A stretch of DNA of 39,405 nt from Vulcanimicrobiota bacterium (GTDB lineage Bacteria > Vulcanimicrobiota > JAJTBE01), in the NCBI GenBank assembly GCA_021107945.1, contig JAIORV010000060.1, positions 1 to 39,405 on the forward strand. The letters are read 5' to 3'. Position 1 is the first letter of the stretch, and the number at the start of each line of letters is the position of its first letter. The notes under the pieces are model-generated. The model did not search any database, was not told the DNA's origin, and was given only the letters and a program-made list of their open reading frames with translations. The position numbers and the translations under genes were made by a program. Below are positions 1 through 9,268 of this stretch, piece by piece.

Positions 1-29
1 TGGTGGGATCTGAATAGTAATAAATATTT

Positions 30-58
30 TTGACAGGAAACATGTGCACCCATATAAT
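30..58 (+). promoter_or_regulatory. Consensus sigma70-type promoter
   Basis: TTGACA at 30-35 and TATAAT at 53-58 are separated by exactly 17 nt, a full match to the bacterial housekeeping consensus. Transcription would start near 65 and run into the TPR operon that begins at 379, giving a leader of about 310 nt. The match is read directly; its use as the operon promoter is inferred. Confidence 0.75.
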
Positions 59-238
59 TTTGCTGTATATCCGGAAGAGATTGCCCGTCCCGGAAATAAT
101 GAAAATTGTTAAAAAAAACATGTTCAGTAACAATTTGATTACCCATATCAGCATTGGATGATATATAGTATTGCTACCGTTTTTTCGGTATTATTACAAA
201 CAATTAATTTAAACGCTTTATAACTTTTACAGAGGAAT

Positions 239-310
239 ATGGAAAAAGACAAAGAATATTATCTATTACGATATTACGATTGGCACAGTTTTTATATTTT
301 ATCGCCATAA
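239..310 (+). CDS. Possible 23-residue aromatic-rich leader peptide
   Basis: A short reading frame in the long leader starts at ATG 239 after an AGAGGA Shine-Dalgarno-like site at 231-236 and ends at TAA 308-310. The 23-residue product has five Tyr, one Trp and one Phe, in two YY pairs plus a WHSFY run. It lies between the consensus promoter and the first large gene, 68 nt before its start. The composition recalls attenuator leader peptides, but no aromatic biosynthesis gene follows and AT-rich DNA yields Tyr codons easily. It may be fortuitous. The rest of 1-378 shows only a weak TACCG/CGGTA hairpin near 178-193. Confidence 0.3.
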   Translation: MEKDKEYYLLRYYDWHSFYILSP

Positions 311-378
311 ATAAATAGTTTTATAAGTAGTTTTGGAATAAAAATTCTATCAAGAAAGACTTGAAAGGTGGTAGTTAA

Positions 379-3300
379 ATGCCCGAGGGTGTCCAGGGTC
401 TAATGCGGGAAGCTGAAGCTGCAAATGCCCGAAAAGAATGGGATCAGGCCATCGAGCTTTACCGGCAAGTTTTGGAAGCTGACCCGACAAATGAAGAGTC
501 CTGTTCAAAGCTGGCCGAGTTATATGCCATTCGCGGTTTGATTTCGAATGTAATTGAGCAATATTTCACCTTGATGGATATTCTTGAAGACAAAGCGGAA
601 CATGAATTGGCCGTCGAGGTGGCCCGATGGATAATGAAACTTCAACCCGACAATGACAAAGCCAGGATGAAGACTATACTTATCTATAAGAAAAAAGGCG
701 ATCTGGATGAGGTTGTAAAGCAATCACTTCAACTTGCCAGGTTATATATAGAATTAGGGCAGGGGGATCAATCAATCCTGCTTTTGAAAAACGCCCAGGA
801 AATCGCTCCCGATAACCTGGATATCGGTCTTGAATTGGCAGAAATGTATATCAGCCATGGTCATATTCCGGAGGGTACAACGCAATATAAGAAAATCGCA
901 AATGCTTATTTGAATGCGGGTAATTATGAAAAGGCAGCGGAAGCTTTTCGACGGATGAAAGTTGTGCAACCGGACGATCCTCAGTTAATGTTTACACTGG
1001 GAAATCTTTTTATGAATCTTGGGAAACTTAATGAGGCCGAATCTGAATTCAGAGCGATATTAAGACTTAACTTGAATCATACGGAAGCCCTTATGGCACT
1101 GGGAAATGTATGTCAGAAGAAAGGTCAATTCAGGGATGCGATTCTTGCCTTTAATAAAATATTATCTGTTGACCAGCAGAACGAAATTGCAAAGGAAAAG
1201 TTGGGCGAGCTTTACCAGGCGCAGGGTGCGACCAGCGAGGCCGTGAAGTTCTACCTTCAGGCAGCAAACGCATATCAGTACGAAGAAGCTGTTGACAGGG
1301 CTATCAAACTCTACCAGAGAGTGCTCACAATAGATCCCACAAATCCCACGGCTTGCAGGGAATTGACGAACCTTGGCGCCCCTCTTGTAAATGAGGAACA
1401 GGAGGCTGAGGCTGTTGAAGAATATAGACCGGTCATATCCCCTCTCGAGCTTGATGAAGAAGAGTTAGATATAGCGGGGCCTTCTCTCGAGGAAATGGCA
1501 GGAGCGATCTTACCGCCTTCAACCACCGGAATACCGAAAGCTGCAAAGAAAGCTCAGGTATCGGAAGATGAGGAAGATTTTTTACCCGAAGGAGCTATTG
1601 ACCAGGAAGAAGCTCCTGTTGGAGCAATCCCTTCCCAATTTGCTAATGCGGATTCGGAGGAAGAAGCCGAGTCGTTTATGAGAAATGTCGGGGACGATCT
1701 TGTTTTTTCCGGAAGAAATGTCGAATCCGATATAAAATACAGGGAACGGGAAGTTGAAGAACAAGAAGAGGTTGAAGAAGAAGAGTTTGTTGAAGAAGTC
1801 CCAACAAGAAAAGCTCGCAGACCGAAAAGAAAGGGATTAAGGAAGAAGGAGAAATATGACCAGAAAACTTCCAGAAAAGGATTTGTAAAAAAAGGACTTT
1901 TCCTCAAAGAAGAAGACCAGGATTCATTAAAGCCAGGACTCCTGCGTTCTAAAGGGTCGTCGGGATTAGGAGCAAAGAAGGGCCTTTTCGCTCGAAGATC
2001 GCCAACAAAAGGATTGCTCAAAAGACACGCAAGAGGCGAAGAAGAAGTTACGCCCGAGATGGAAGAAATAAGAGAAGAAGGAATTCCCGAGGAGTATGCC
2101 GAGGAGTATGCCGAGGAATATGCCGAGGAGCCTGCCGAGGAGTATGCCGAGGAATATGCCGAGGAGCCTGTTGAGGAATATGCGGAGGAGTCTGTCGAGG
2201 AATATGCCGAGGAACCTGTCGAGGAGTATGCTCAAGAATATGCCGATGAAATACAGGAAGAGGAAGTCCCTCAATATGAGGAGTCTGTCGCAGAGCCTCA
2301 ACTAATGGAAGAACTGGAGCCGACACCTGTAATTGAAGAGCTTCAACCTGCCGAGGAATACACTCAAGAGGAATACGATCAGTTTGAAGAGATGCCCATT
2401 GAAGAAGAGGTTGGAATTCCTTCCGGGTTAGAGTACCCTGAGGAAGAAGAAGAACCTTCGGGTTTTGACGACGTCTTCGGAGATGTTAATGCCTTTGATT
2501 CGCAACTTCCCCAGGTTGAAGATGACCAGATACCTGAAGAAGTGCCGACTTTTGAAGAGGAAGAAGTTGAAGAAATAGAGGAGCATTTTGCCCCTGCATA
2601 TGAAGAATTCCAACAAAAATCTCTTGTAGGAATAAGGAAAAGGCCGTTGGTTGAGGTAATTATAGTCAGCGAAGCTCCACCGCCTCCTGTAATGGAGCCA
2701 TTGGAGGAAGAAGCACAGGTTATTCCGCGAATGCCGGAAGAACCGGAAATTCCTCAGATTCCCATGGATAAAGAGGAAGTATCTACGGAAGAATTTGCCG
2801 AAATGCCGTTATTGGAATTGCCTGAAGAGATTGTTGCCGAGTATCCTCCCGATGAGGAGATTCCTGAAATGCCATTCTCCCAGGAGGAAGAAGAATATTC
2901 AGTTGAGCAATTCCCTGACGAGTTTAGCGAAGATATGGAAATACCGGACCTTGATTTGAGTGAAACGGAAATTGGCGAGCCTGTCGAAGAGGTAGTACCG
3001 GCTCTTCAGGATGAAATCCCGGAGATGGTTGAGCTCCCTGAATCTTTGAAGCCATTTGAGGAGACTACTCCTGAACTGGTTGAAGAGCCTGTAGTTATGG
3101 CGCCTGCAAGTTTTGAAGATATGTCCCTGCCGGATCTTGGAGAAGGCGGATTTGAACTTCCCGAGTTCTCTGATCTTGGTTTTGAAGCTCCTCCTGATAT
3201 GGGTGGAGATGATTTTACAAGTTCATTACTAAAATTGGCAGAGGAAATTGAACAGATAATTCCTGATGATGAGAGAATTCGAGAAGCCGAGGAAAAGAAA

Positions 3301-5502
3301 AAGCAGGAAGAAGAAGAAAGAAAAGTATGGGAAAAAAAGAAAGAAGAAGCTGAGCTTTCAATCCGACAAGAGTCTGAAGAAGAATTTCAACTACCGCCAA
3401 AGGTAGAAGCGACAAAGGATATTGAATTTCTTGAAATTCCCGAGCAAGTCGAGGAAATATCCCTTGAAGCTCTTCCTTCCCTGCCGGGGGATGTTGATAT
3501 GGGAGAAGTCAAAATAGCTGAATCTGTAGTTATAACTCCCGAGACAGTCTTTTTGCCCCCTCTTGAGTTGGTTCTTGAAACGGAAACCCCTGCGCAGATC
3601 GTTGAGGATATTGAAGCTCCTCCGGAAATCGAAATTGAAGAAGAAGAAGTAATGGGAGAAATTATCGAGGAACCTCCTGCGCCGGAACCGGAAGTTGATA
3701 TTGAAGAAAGAGTGCGTGAGTCGGTTTCTGCCGGGGATCTGGGAATTGCATTTCCACTTTTTGTAGAAGCGATGGAAAAGAGACCTGATAACCTGGAGCT
3801 TCGCAAGGAATATGCGGATTTATGTTACAATTACGGAAGGATGGATCAGGCGCTTGAAAATTATGGGTTCCTGCTTGAGAAAGAAACGAGAGACTTTGAA
3901 ATCAGGAGAAAAATGATAAAAGGACAGCTTCTCTACAATTATACTGAAGATGCTGTTGTATCATTGCTCGAGTATGGAAATGAACTCACCGGCGAAGATA
4001 AAATTGATGAAGCTCAAAGGATTTATCAATATGTTCTTGCTCTGGAAGAAAAAAATTCACATGCCCGGGAATCACTTTCCGAGATATATCTTAATCTGGA
4101 TATGAAAGAACTTGCCCTCTATCATTTGAAGATACTTTCAAACTACCTGGAAGAAGCAAAAAGCATTGAGCAGGCAATAAAAGTACTCAGGAAGATTTTC
4201 AGTCTGACCTCAGATATTAACATTCAGGAACGATTGGCAAGAGTCTATATTGAGAATGACTATAATGATGAAGCAATAAAGGCAATTACGGAACTGGCAA
4301 AGAGATATATGGATCAAAAGCAATATATGAAGGCGGCTACAAATTATGAGAAGATAAAAGAAATGGATCCTCAACACCTTGATGCTCATAAACATTTGAT
4401 CGATCTTTATGAGCAGTTGGGAGACAAGAACCGGAGTTATCAGGAAAAAGTAACCGTAGCCGATCTTGTTATTGCACAAGGTGATATGAAAGAAGCCTGC
4501 CAGCGTCTTGAAGAATGTCTTTCAATTAAGTTCGATGATCAGGAAGTCCGGAGGAAAATTGTAGATATTTATCTTCAGCAGTTCAGCCTTGAAAAGGCGC
4601 TTGAAGAATCCAGGATATTATCAGAGTTCTATCACAAGCAACGTCATTATGATAAAGCGATTCAGCTCTACCTGAAATTGGTAAATGCTGATGCAAAGAA
4701 TCTAACTTTAAGGGATAAATTATCCGAGTTTTATGTGATGTCGGATCAACTGGACAAGGGATTGGAGCAATTGATTCTCGTTGCCAGGGAGTTTGCAGAA
4801 CTTGGAGAATGGGATCAGGCCGTAAAAGCATACAAGAAGGCTCTCACCATAGACAACAAGAATCACGATCTACACTTCAAAATAGGTGAGATATTCCTGA
4901 ATCAAAAGAAAAATGTGGCCGAGGCGCGGTACGAATTTGCCCAGGTGTTTGAGCTTGATCCAACACACCAAAAGGCAATGGAGTATCTTGTAAAGCTATA
5001 TCTCCAGGAAGAGAAGCCGTCAAAGGCAACCTTGGTATTGAACCAGTTGATTGAACTTGATTCATCATATGCTGAGATGAAGAATGAAATCATTGATCAG
5101 TACCTGGCGGATATCAAGAAAGACCCATCCGATTACAAATTACGTTTCTATCTGGGAATAGTCTATAAAGAACTTCGAATGTGGAAACAGGCGATTGAGC
5201 AGTTCCAACAGACCAGGAAAAGCAATGATTATGTACTGGAGTCCCATAGTATGCTGGGAATCTGTTTCGCTCAACAGCCGCCCATGAGAAACCTTGCAAT
5301 TAAAACTCTGGAGAAAGGTCTCCAACTTCCCGGGTTTAAACCAAAAGACTATATCGAACTACACTATCAACTGGCACTGTTGTATGAAAAAACCAGGAAA
5401 TACAAGAAAGCTCTTGATGAATTACAGGCGGTTGTTTCATTAGATTCAAATTACAGGGATGCCGCTGAAATTCTCAGCAAGGTGAAGAAGAAAGCAAAAT
5501 AG
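379..5502 (+). CDS. Giant TPR protein with acidic low-complexity centre
   Basis: This 1707-residue protein starts at ATG 379 after AAAGGTGG. Residues 1 to about 325 are TPR repeats with the usual pattern of Ala/Gly/Tyr helices and DP turns. Residues about 330-1105 are low complexity and dominated by Glu, Pro and Val. A basic island at about 477-553 has recurring KGL motifs, a 52-residue tract of EEYA-like tetrads lies at 571-622, and a charged coiled coil at about 970-992. Residues about 1107-1707 are a second TPR superhelix. No signal peptide or membrane segment is visible, so it should be cytoplasmic. TPRs are known as protein-binding scaffolds, so this is best read as a scaffold with two binding arms on a long charged linker. 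The next gene is a paralog 45 nt downstream. The exact function is unknown. Confidence 0.93.
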   Translation: MPEGVQGLMREAEAANARKEWDQAIELYRQVLEADPTNEESCSKLAELYAIRGLISNVIEQYFTLMDILEDKAEHELAVEVARWIMKLQPDNDKARMKTILIYKKKGDLDEVVKQSLQLARLYIELGQGDQSILLLKNAQEIAPDNLDIGLELAEMYISHGHIPEGTTQYKKIANAYLNAGNYEKAAEAFRRMKVVQPDDPQLMFTLGNLFMNLGKLNEAESEFRAILRLNLNHTEALMALGNVCQKKGQFRDAILAFNKILSVDQQNEIAKEKLGELYQAQGATSEAVKFYLQAANAYQYEEAVDRAIKLYQRVLTIDPTNPTACRELTNLGAPLVNEEQEAEAVEEYRPVISPLELDEEELDIAGPSLEEMAGAILPPSTTGIPKAAKKAQVSEDEEDFLPEGAIDQEEAPVGAIPSQFANADSEEEAESFMRNVGDDLVFSGRNVESDIKYREREVEEQEEVEEEEFVEEVPTRKARRPKRKGLRKKEKYDQKTSRKGFVKKGLFLKEEDQDSLKPGLLRSKGSSGLGAKKGLFARRSPTKGLLKRHARGEEEVTPEMEEIREEGIPEEYAEEYAEEYAEEPAEEYAEEYAEEPVEEYAEESVEEYAEEPVEEYAQEYADEIQEEEVPQYEESVAEPQLMEELEPTPVIEELQPAEEYTQEEYDQFEEMPIEEEVGIPSGLEYPEEEEEPSGFDDVFGDVNAFDSQLPQVEDDQIPEEVPTFEEEEVEEIEEHFAPAYEEFQQKSLVGIRKRPLVEVIIVSEAPPPPVMEPLEEEAQVIPRMPEEPEIPQIPMDKEEVSTEEFAEMPLLELPEEIVAEYPPDEEIPEMPFSQEEEEYSVEQFPDEFSEDMEIPDLDLSETEIGEPVEEVVPALQDEIPEMVELPESLKPFEETTPELVEEPVVMAPASFEDMSLPDLGEGGFELPEFSDLGFEAPPDMGGDDFTSSLLKLAEEIEQIIPDDERIREAEEKKKQEEEERKVWEKKKEEAELSIRQESEEEFQLPPKVEATKDIEFLEIPEQVEEISLEALPSLPGDVDMGEVKIAESVVITPETVFLPPLELVLETETPAQIVEDIEAPPEIEIEEEEVMGEIIEEPPAPEPEVDIEERVRESVSAGDLGIAFPLFVEAMEKRPDNLELRKEYADLCYNYGRMDQALENYGFLLEKETRDFEIRRKMIKGQLLYNYTEDAVVSLLEYGNELTGEDKIDEAQRIYQYVLALEEKNSHARESLSEIYLNLDMKELALYHLKILSNYLEEAKSIEQAIKVLRKIFSLTSDINIQERLARVYIENDYNDEAIKAITELAKRYMDQKQYMKAATNYEKIKEMDPQHLDAHKHLIDLYEQLGDKNRSYQEKVTVADLVIAQGDMKEACQRLEECLSIKFDDQEVRRKIVDIYLQQFSLEKALEESRILSEFYHKQRHYDKAIQLYLKLVNADAKNLTLRDKLSEFYVMSDQLDKGLEQLILVAREFAELGEWDQAVKAYKKALTIDNKNHDLHFKIGEIFLNQKKNVAEARYEFAQVFELDPTHQKAMEYLVKLYLQEEKPSKATLVLNQLIELDSSYAEMKNEIIDQYLADIKKDPSDYKLRFYLGIVYKELRMWKQAIEQFQQTRKSNDYVLESHSMLGICFAQQPPMRNLAIKTLEKGLQLPGFKPKDYIELHYQLALLYEKTRKYKKALDELQAVVSLDSNYRDAAEILSKVKKKAK
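2089..2244 (+). repeat. 12-nt in-frame tandem repeat, 13 units
   Basis: Thirteen units of 12 nt, close to GAGGAGTATGCC, encode EEYA with variants EEPA, EEPV, EESV and QEYA. The unit preserves the frame, so copy-number change would lengthen or shorten the acidic linker of the TPR protein without disrupting it. Confidence 0.9.
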
Positions 5503-5547
5503 AGTATTAAAACTATTGCATAAAAGAAATTTGGAGGACAAATTTCA

Positions 5548-8500
5548 ATGTCAAACGGATTTGAAGATTATATAGTTCAGGCAAGACAGCAAGCCGAGGC
5601 GGGACAACTTGACGAGGCAATAATGTCTTATCGCGGGGCGCTTGAAGAAGATCCCACCAATGAGGATATCCGCAGGGAGATTATCAATCTCACCCTGAGG
5701 AAAGGCGATTTCGAATCGACAATTGTAGAGTATTTTGATTGGGCGGAAGCCTGTCAGGTACAGGGCGCAATTGACGATGCCATTCGTATTTACCAGGAGA
5801 TCCTTGGGTTGGATACACTTCTGAAGAAGAAGATATTCATGATGGATCAAAAGGTGGCCCACGAAACAATCGCACAGATCAAGGAAACCATTCAGGCCGC
5901 CAGTGGAGCGATTTTCTTTAATCTGGGTTACCTTTACCTGGAAAAAGGCGCTTTGGATGAAGCAATTTCCTGCCTTCAAAAGAGTCTGGAATTCAATCCT
6001 TCAGATGCAAAAACTCATACCCTTCTCGGGCAGGTTTTTATGCAAAAAGGACTTGACAGTGAGGCGACAGGGGAATTCCAGGAAGTGGTAAGACTTGCTC
6101 CCGAGGAAGCGGCATATGCTTATGAAATGCTGGGAGAAATATTTGTCCGCAAGGGAAAACCTCCACAAAATACTATTGTCTGGTTCAGGAACGCGGGAGA
6201 CCTTTATTTGCGCCATGAGCAGGTTGAGGAAGCGATACGGGCATATGAGAGAATACTGAGTCTTGAGCCAAGGAATAAAGATGTGCTGACTCGTCTTGGA
6301 GAGATCTATGCAAAACAGGACGAGAAGGACAAGGCGCTGGAGATATACAGGGAATTGGCCGAAATTTACTCCAACGAGGGACTCCTTGATAAGGTTGTTG
6401 TAATATATGAAAAATTGGTTGAATGGGATCCGGAAAATGAAGAGGCCAGAGAGAAAATAATTGATATATACAATAAAATCCTGACAATAGATCCCTCAAA
6501 CCTGACGGCGCGGCATAAACTTATTGGCAATCTTCTCAGGAAGGGATCCGCGGAAGAAGCTATACCTCAATTCCTGGCGCTTTCAAAGACATACCTAGAG
6601 AAAGGGATGAAGAAAGAAGCGTTTGCTGTATGCCGCAAGTTGCTGGAATTAAACCCCCGTGAAGCTAATGCGCATGAGTTAATCGCAGATATTATTTTTG
6701 GGCAGGGCAAAAAAGAAGAAGCCCTGAAGGAGTATCTGTATGCTTTGAAGCTTTATCAGGACGGGGGCGATGAAGATGCCTCCACAAAACTCAACGAAAG
6801 GCTCCTGGAAATGTACCCGGGAACAAAGCAGGTTGCATTTCATATGGCGCTTACATATAAAAAACGGCAGGATTACGATCTCGCCCTTGAAGAGTTCAAG
6901 AAAATTATGGCCGATGAGCCTGCAAATGTGACTATACTACAACATATAATGGATATTTACGAGGCCAAGGAAGAACTTGACAAGGTTATAGAATATGCAT
7001 ACAAGATTGTAAATCTCGACAATACACGCACAGATATGCAGGATAAGATTATATCAATATACCAAAAGCAGGGCAATACACAAAAAATTATTACAATTTA
7101 TGAGTATATGCTCAAGGTAGATCCATCAAGGTCTGATATAAGGAACAAAATACTTGAAATATACGAGCAAGAAGGCAGGCAGGATAAAATTATTGAGATG
7201 TATCAGAATATCCTGGAGCAAGAACCGGATCGGATTAATATCAGGCAAAAACTGATACAATATTATGCAACCGAGGGACTTATTGAAAAAATGCTCGGAG
7301 AATCATCAATCCTGGCGGATGTATTCCTCAAAAATGATGATCTGGCTAAAGCCGAGAGCCTGTATAAGAATGTTCTTGCTTTCATACCGGGCGATATAGG
7401 TATTCGTAGTAAACTCTATAACATATACGAGCAAAAGGGAGAAGTTGAAAAAGTTCAGGATGAACTGATGGTACTTGCAAGTATTAGTTACAGCGCCAAT
7501 GATATCGAGGGATCAGTGAAGAACTGTCAGAAACTGTTGGAATATGTGCCGAATGATATTAATATTAAAAATCGTATTGCATGTATGTCCGCAGACTCGG
7601 GCAACACTGTTGAAGCTGTTAATCAGTATAGAGATGTGGCAGAGATATACCTGGATAAAAAAATGACGGAACCCGCAAAAGAGATGATCGGGAATATCCT
7701 TGAAATTGATTCCGAGAATATCGAGTACCGTGAAAAACTGATAAAAATTCTAAAAGAGCAGTTGAAAGTTGAAGAAGCCATACAGCACTATAAAATTCTT
7801 ATCTCACATTTTCTCCGATTCGACCAGAACAATGATGCAATAACCGGGGCAAGAGATGCTATAGCCCTATTGCCGATGGATCTTGACCTCAGGAAAGAAA
7901 TTGCCGAGTTGTTCTTATCGGGGAGAGATTTGGATAATGCACGTGTTTTTGCCGATGAGTTGATTGACATTTTCCTTTCACGTAGCGAATATGAGGAAGT
8001 TAACAAAGTGTATTCTCGTCTCTCCCTGGTCTATCAAGAAAAGGGTGATATGGAAGTCTATTATGAGATGAGAGAGAATATTGCCAGGATTCTCGAAAGA
8101 CAGACCAAGTATGATGAGGCCATTAAAGAGTATCTCGGAATCCTTGAAGGGAATATGATGGAGTCCAGGAAAGGTGAAGCTGAAAAACTATTCCCGGTCT
8201 TAATCGGACTGTATTTTAAGGGGGAAAGACCAGAGCAGGCGGTCGAGAATTTTCAGGCTCTCTCCGACAAGCTTTACAAATTCGGTAAACTGAATGAATC
8301 GCTGCTTTCCCTTGAACATATAGAAGAAATACAACAACGTATTGAAGATTATGACAAAGCGCTTGAAACTCTCAAATTGATTATCAAATATCATGAAGAG
8401 AAAAATGATATTGAAAGCATTATTAAAGCTTATAAAAGGTGTATTGATATCCATTTGAGACTCAAGGATACTGCTATGGCCATTAATGAGATGTTTAGCA

Positions 8501-9225
8501 TCATACAGCGGTATCTTGAAATGGGGAATCTTGACTCTGCAATAGAGCAATTCAATGAAATTGAAAGTTTTGAGTCCGACCGTCCCGATATAATTGCCAG
8601 GATGGCGGAAACATTATTTGAATATGAGAAGTTCGAAAAGGCAAAAGAATTATATGAGAAAGTGCTTGAACTCGATGCCGAGAACTTTGATGCTATGGCA
8701 AGAATTGCAATCGTACTTGCAAAAGCCGGAAATCTACAGGATGCCGTTGTTTATACCAAGAAGATATTCTCAAAGGGACTGGTTGCAGAGGTTATCGATG
8801 AATATATGAAAAGCTCGGAAGTTGATCCTGATGATGCACAGATTCATATAAATATGGGATTGTTCTATCAGGAAATGGGTTTTGTTGAAGAAGCTATTCA
8901 TGAATTTCAATTGGCGGCAAGGGATAAAGATCGACTATTGGAAGCTTATGACCTTCTTGCAAAGTGTTTTAAACAGGAAGGCTTTATTGATCTTGCCATA
9001 AGGCAATTGGAAAGGGCTCTTGAAAAACCCGGATATCCGGAGGAGGATTATCTTGCAATAAGATACAATCTCGGAGAGACATTGCTTGAGAATAATCAGT
9101 TGCAGGAAGCCCTCTCAGCGTTTTATGAATGTTATATGGTTGATATTAATTACAAGGATATATCAGAGAAAATCGCAATGATCAACGAAAAGCTCTCCGC
9201 AGCAGAAGAGGCTGGAGTTGAATAA
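5548..9225 (+). CDS. Giant all-TPR protein
   Basis: This 1225-residue protein starts at ATG 5548 after a TTGGAGGA site and lies 45 nt after the previous TPR gene. It is TPR-like almost end to end, with many 34-residue units carrying a Tyr/Ala-rich first helix and a DP or NP turn. No signal peptide, membrane segment or enzymatic domain is visible. Its N-terminus resembles that of the upstream gene (alternating Ala-Glu helices, then LEEDPTNE against LEADPTNE), so the two look like tandem paralogs that diverged when the first gained its acidic insert. A scaffold role in the same complex is inferred from co-direction and spacing. Confidence 0.92.
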   Translation: MSNGFEDYIVQARQQAEAGQLDEAIMSYRGALEEDPTNEDIRREIINLTLRKGDFESTIVEYFDWAEACQVQGAIDDAIRIYQEILGLDTLLKKKIFMMDQKVAHETIAQIKETIQAASGAIFFNLGYLYLEKGALDEAISCLQKSLEFNPSDAKTHTLLGQVFMQKGLDSEATGEFQEVVRLAPEEAAYAYEMLGEIFVRKGKPPQNTIVWFRNAGDLYLRHEQVEEAIRAYERILSLEPRNKDVLTRLGEIYAKQDEKDKALEIYRELAEIYSNEGLLDKVVVIYEKLVEWDPENEEAREKIIDIYNKILTIDPSNLTARHKLIGNLLRKGSAEEAIPQFLALSKTYLEKGMKKEAFAVCRKLLELNPREANAHELIADIIFGQGKKEEALKEYLYALKLYQDGGDEDASTKLNERLLEMYPGTKQVAFHMALTYKKRQDYDLALEEFKKIMADEPANVTILQHIMDIYEAKEELDKVIEYAYKIVNLDNTRTDMQDKIISIYQKQGNTQKIITIYEYMLKVDPSRSDIRNKILEIYEQEGRQDKIIEMYQNILEQEPDRINIRQKLIQYYATEGLIEKMLGESSILADVFLKNDDLAKAESLYKNVLAFIPGDIGIRSKLYNIYEQKGEVEKVQDELMVLASISYSANDIEGSVKNCQKLLEYVPNDINIKNRIACMSADSGNTVEAVNQYRDVAEIYLDKKMTEPAKEMIGNILEIDSENIEYREKLIKILKEQLKVEEAIQHYKILISHFLRFDQNNDAITGARDAIALLPMDLDLRKEIAELFLSGRDLDNARVFADELIDIFLSRSEYEEVNKVYSRLSLVYQEKGDMEVYYEMRENIARILERQTKYDEAIKEYLGILEGNMMESRKGEAEKLFPVLIGLYFKGERPEQAVENFQALSDKLYKFGKLNESLLSLEHIEEIQQRIEDYDKALETLKLIIKYHEEKNDIESIIKAYKRCIDIHLRLKDTAMAINEMFSIIQRYLEMGNLDSAIEQFNEIESFESDRPDIIARMAETLFEYEKFEKAKELYEKVLELDAENFDAMARIAIVLAKAGNLQDAVVYTKKIFSKGLVAEVIDEYMKSSEVDPDDAQIHINMGLFYQEMGFVEEAIHEFQLAARDKDRLLEAYDLLAKCFKQEGFIDLAIRQLERALEKPGYPEEDYLAIRYNLGETLLENNQLQEALSAFYECYMVDINYKDISEKIAMINEKLSAAEEAGVE

Positions 9226-9268
9226 CCTGTATCTTTATATATGCTTTTCGAAACGGGAGAATTATTAA

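Noticed and set aside
1554-2326. Long antisense frames opposite the acidic linker of the first TPR gene
   Set aside because: They are shadows of Glu-rich codons (GAG/GAA read as Leu/Ser/Phe on the other strand) with no start signals.
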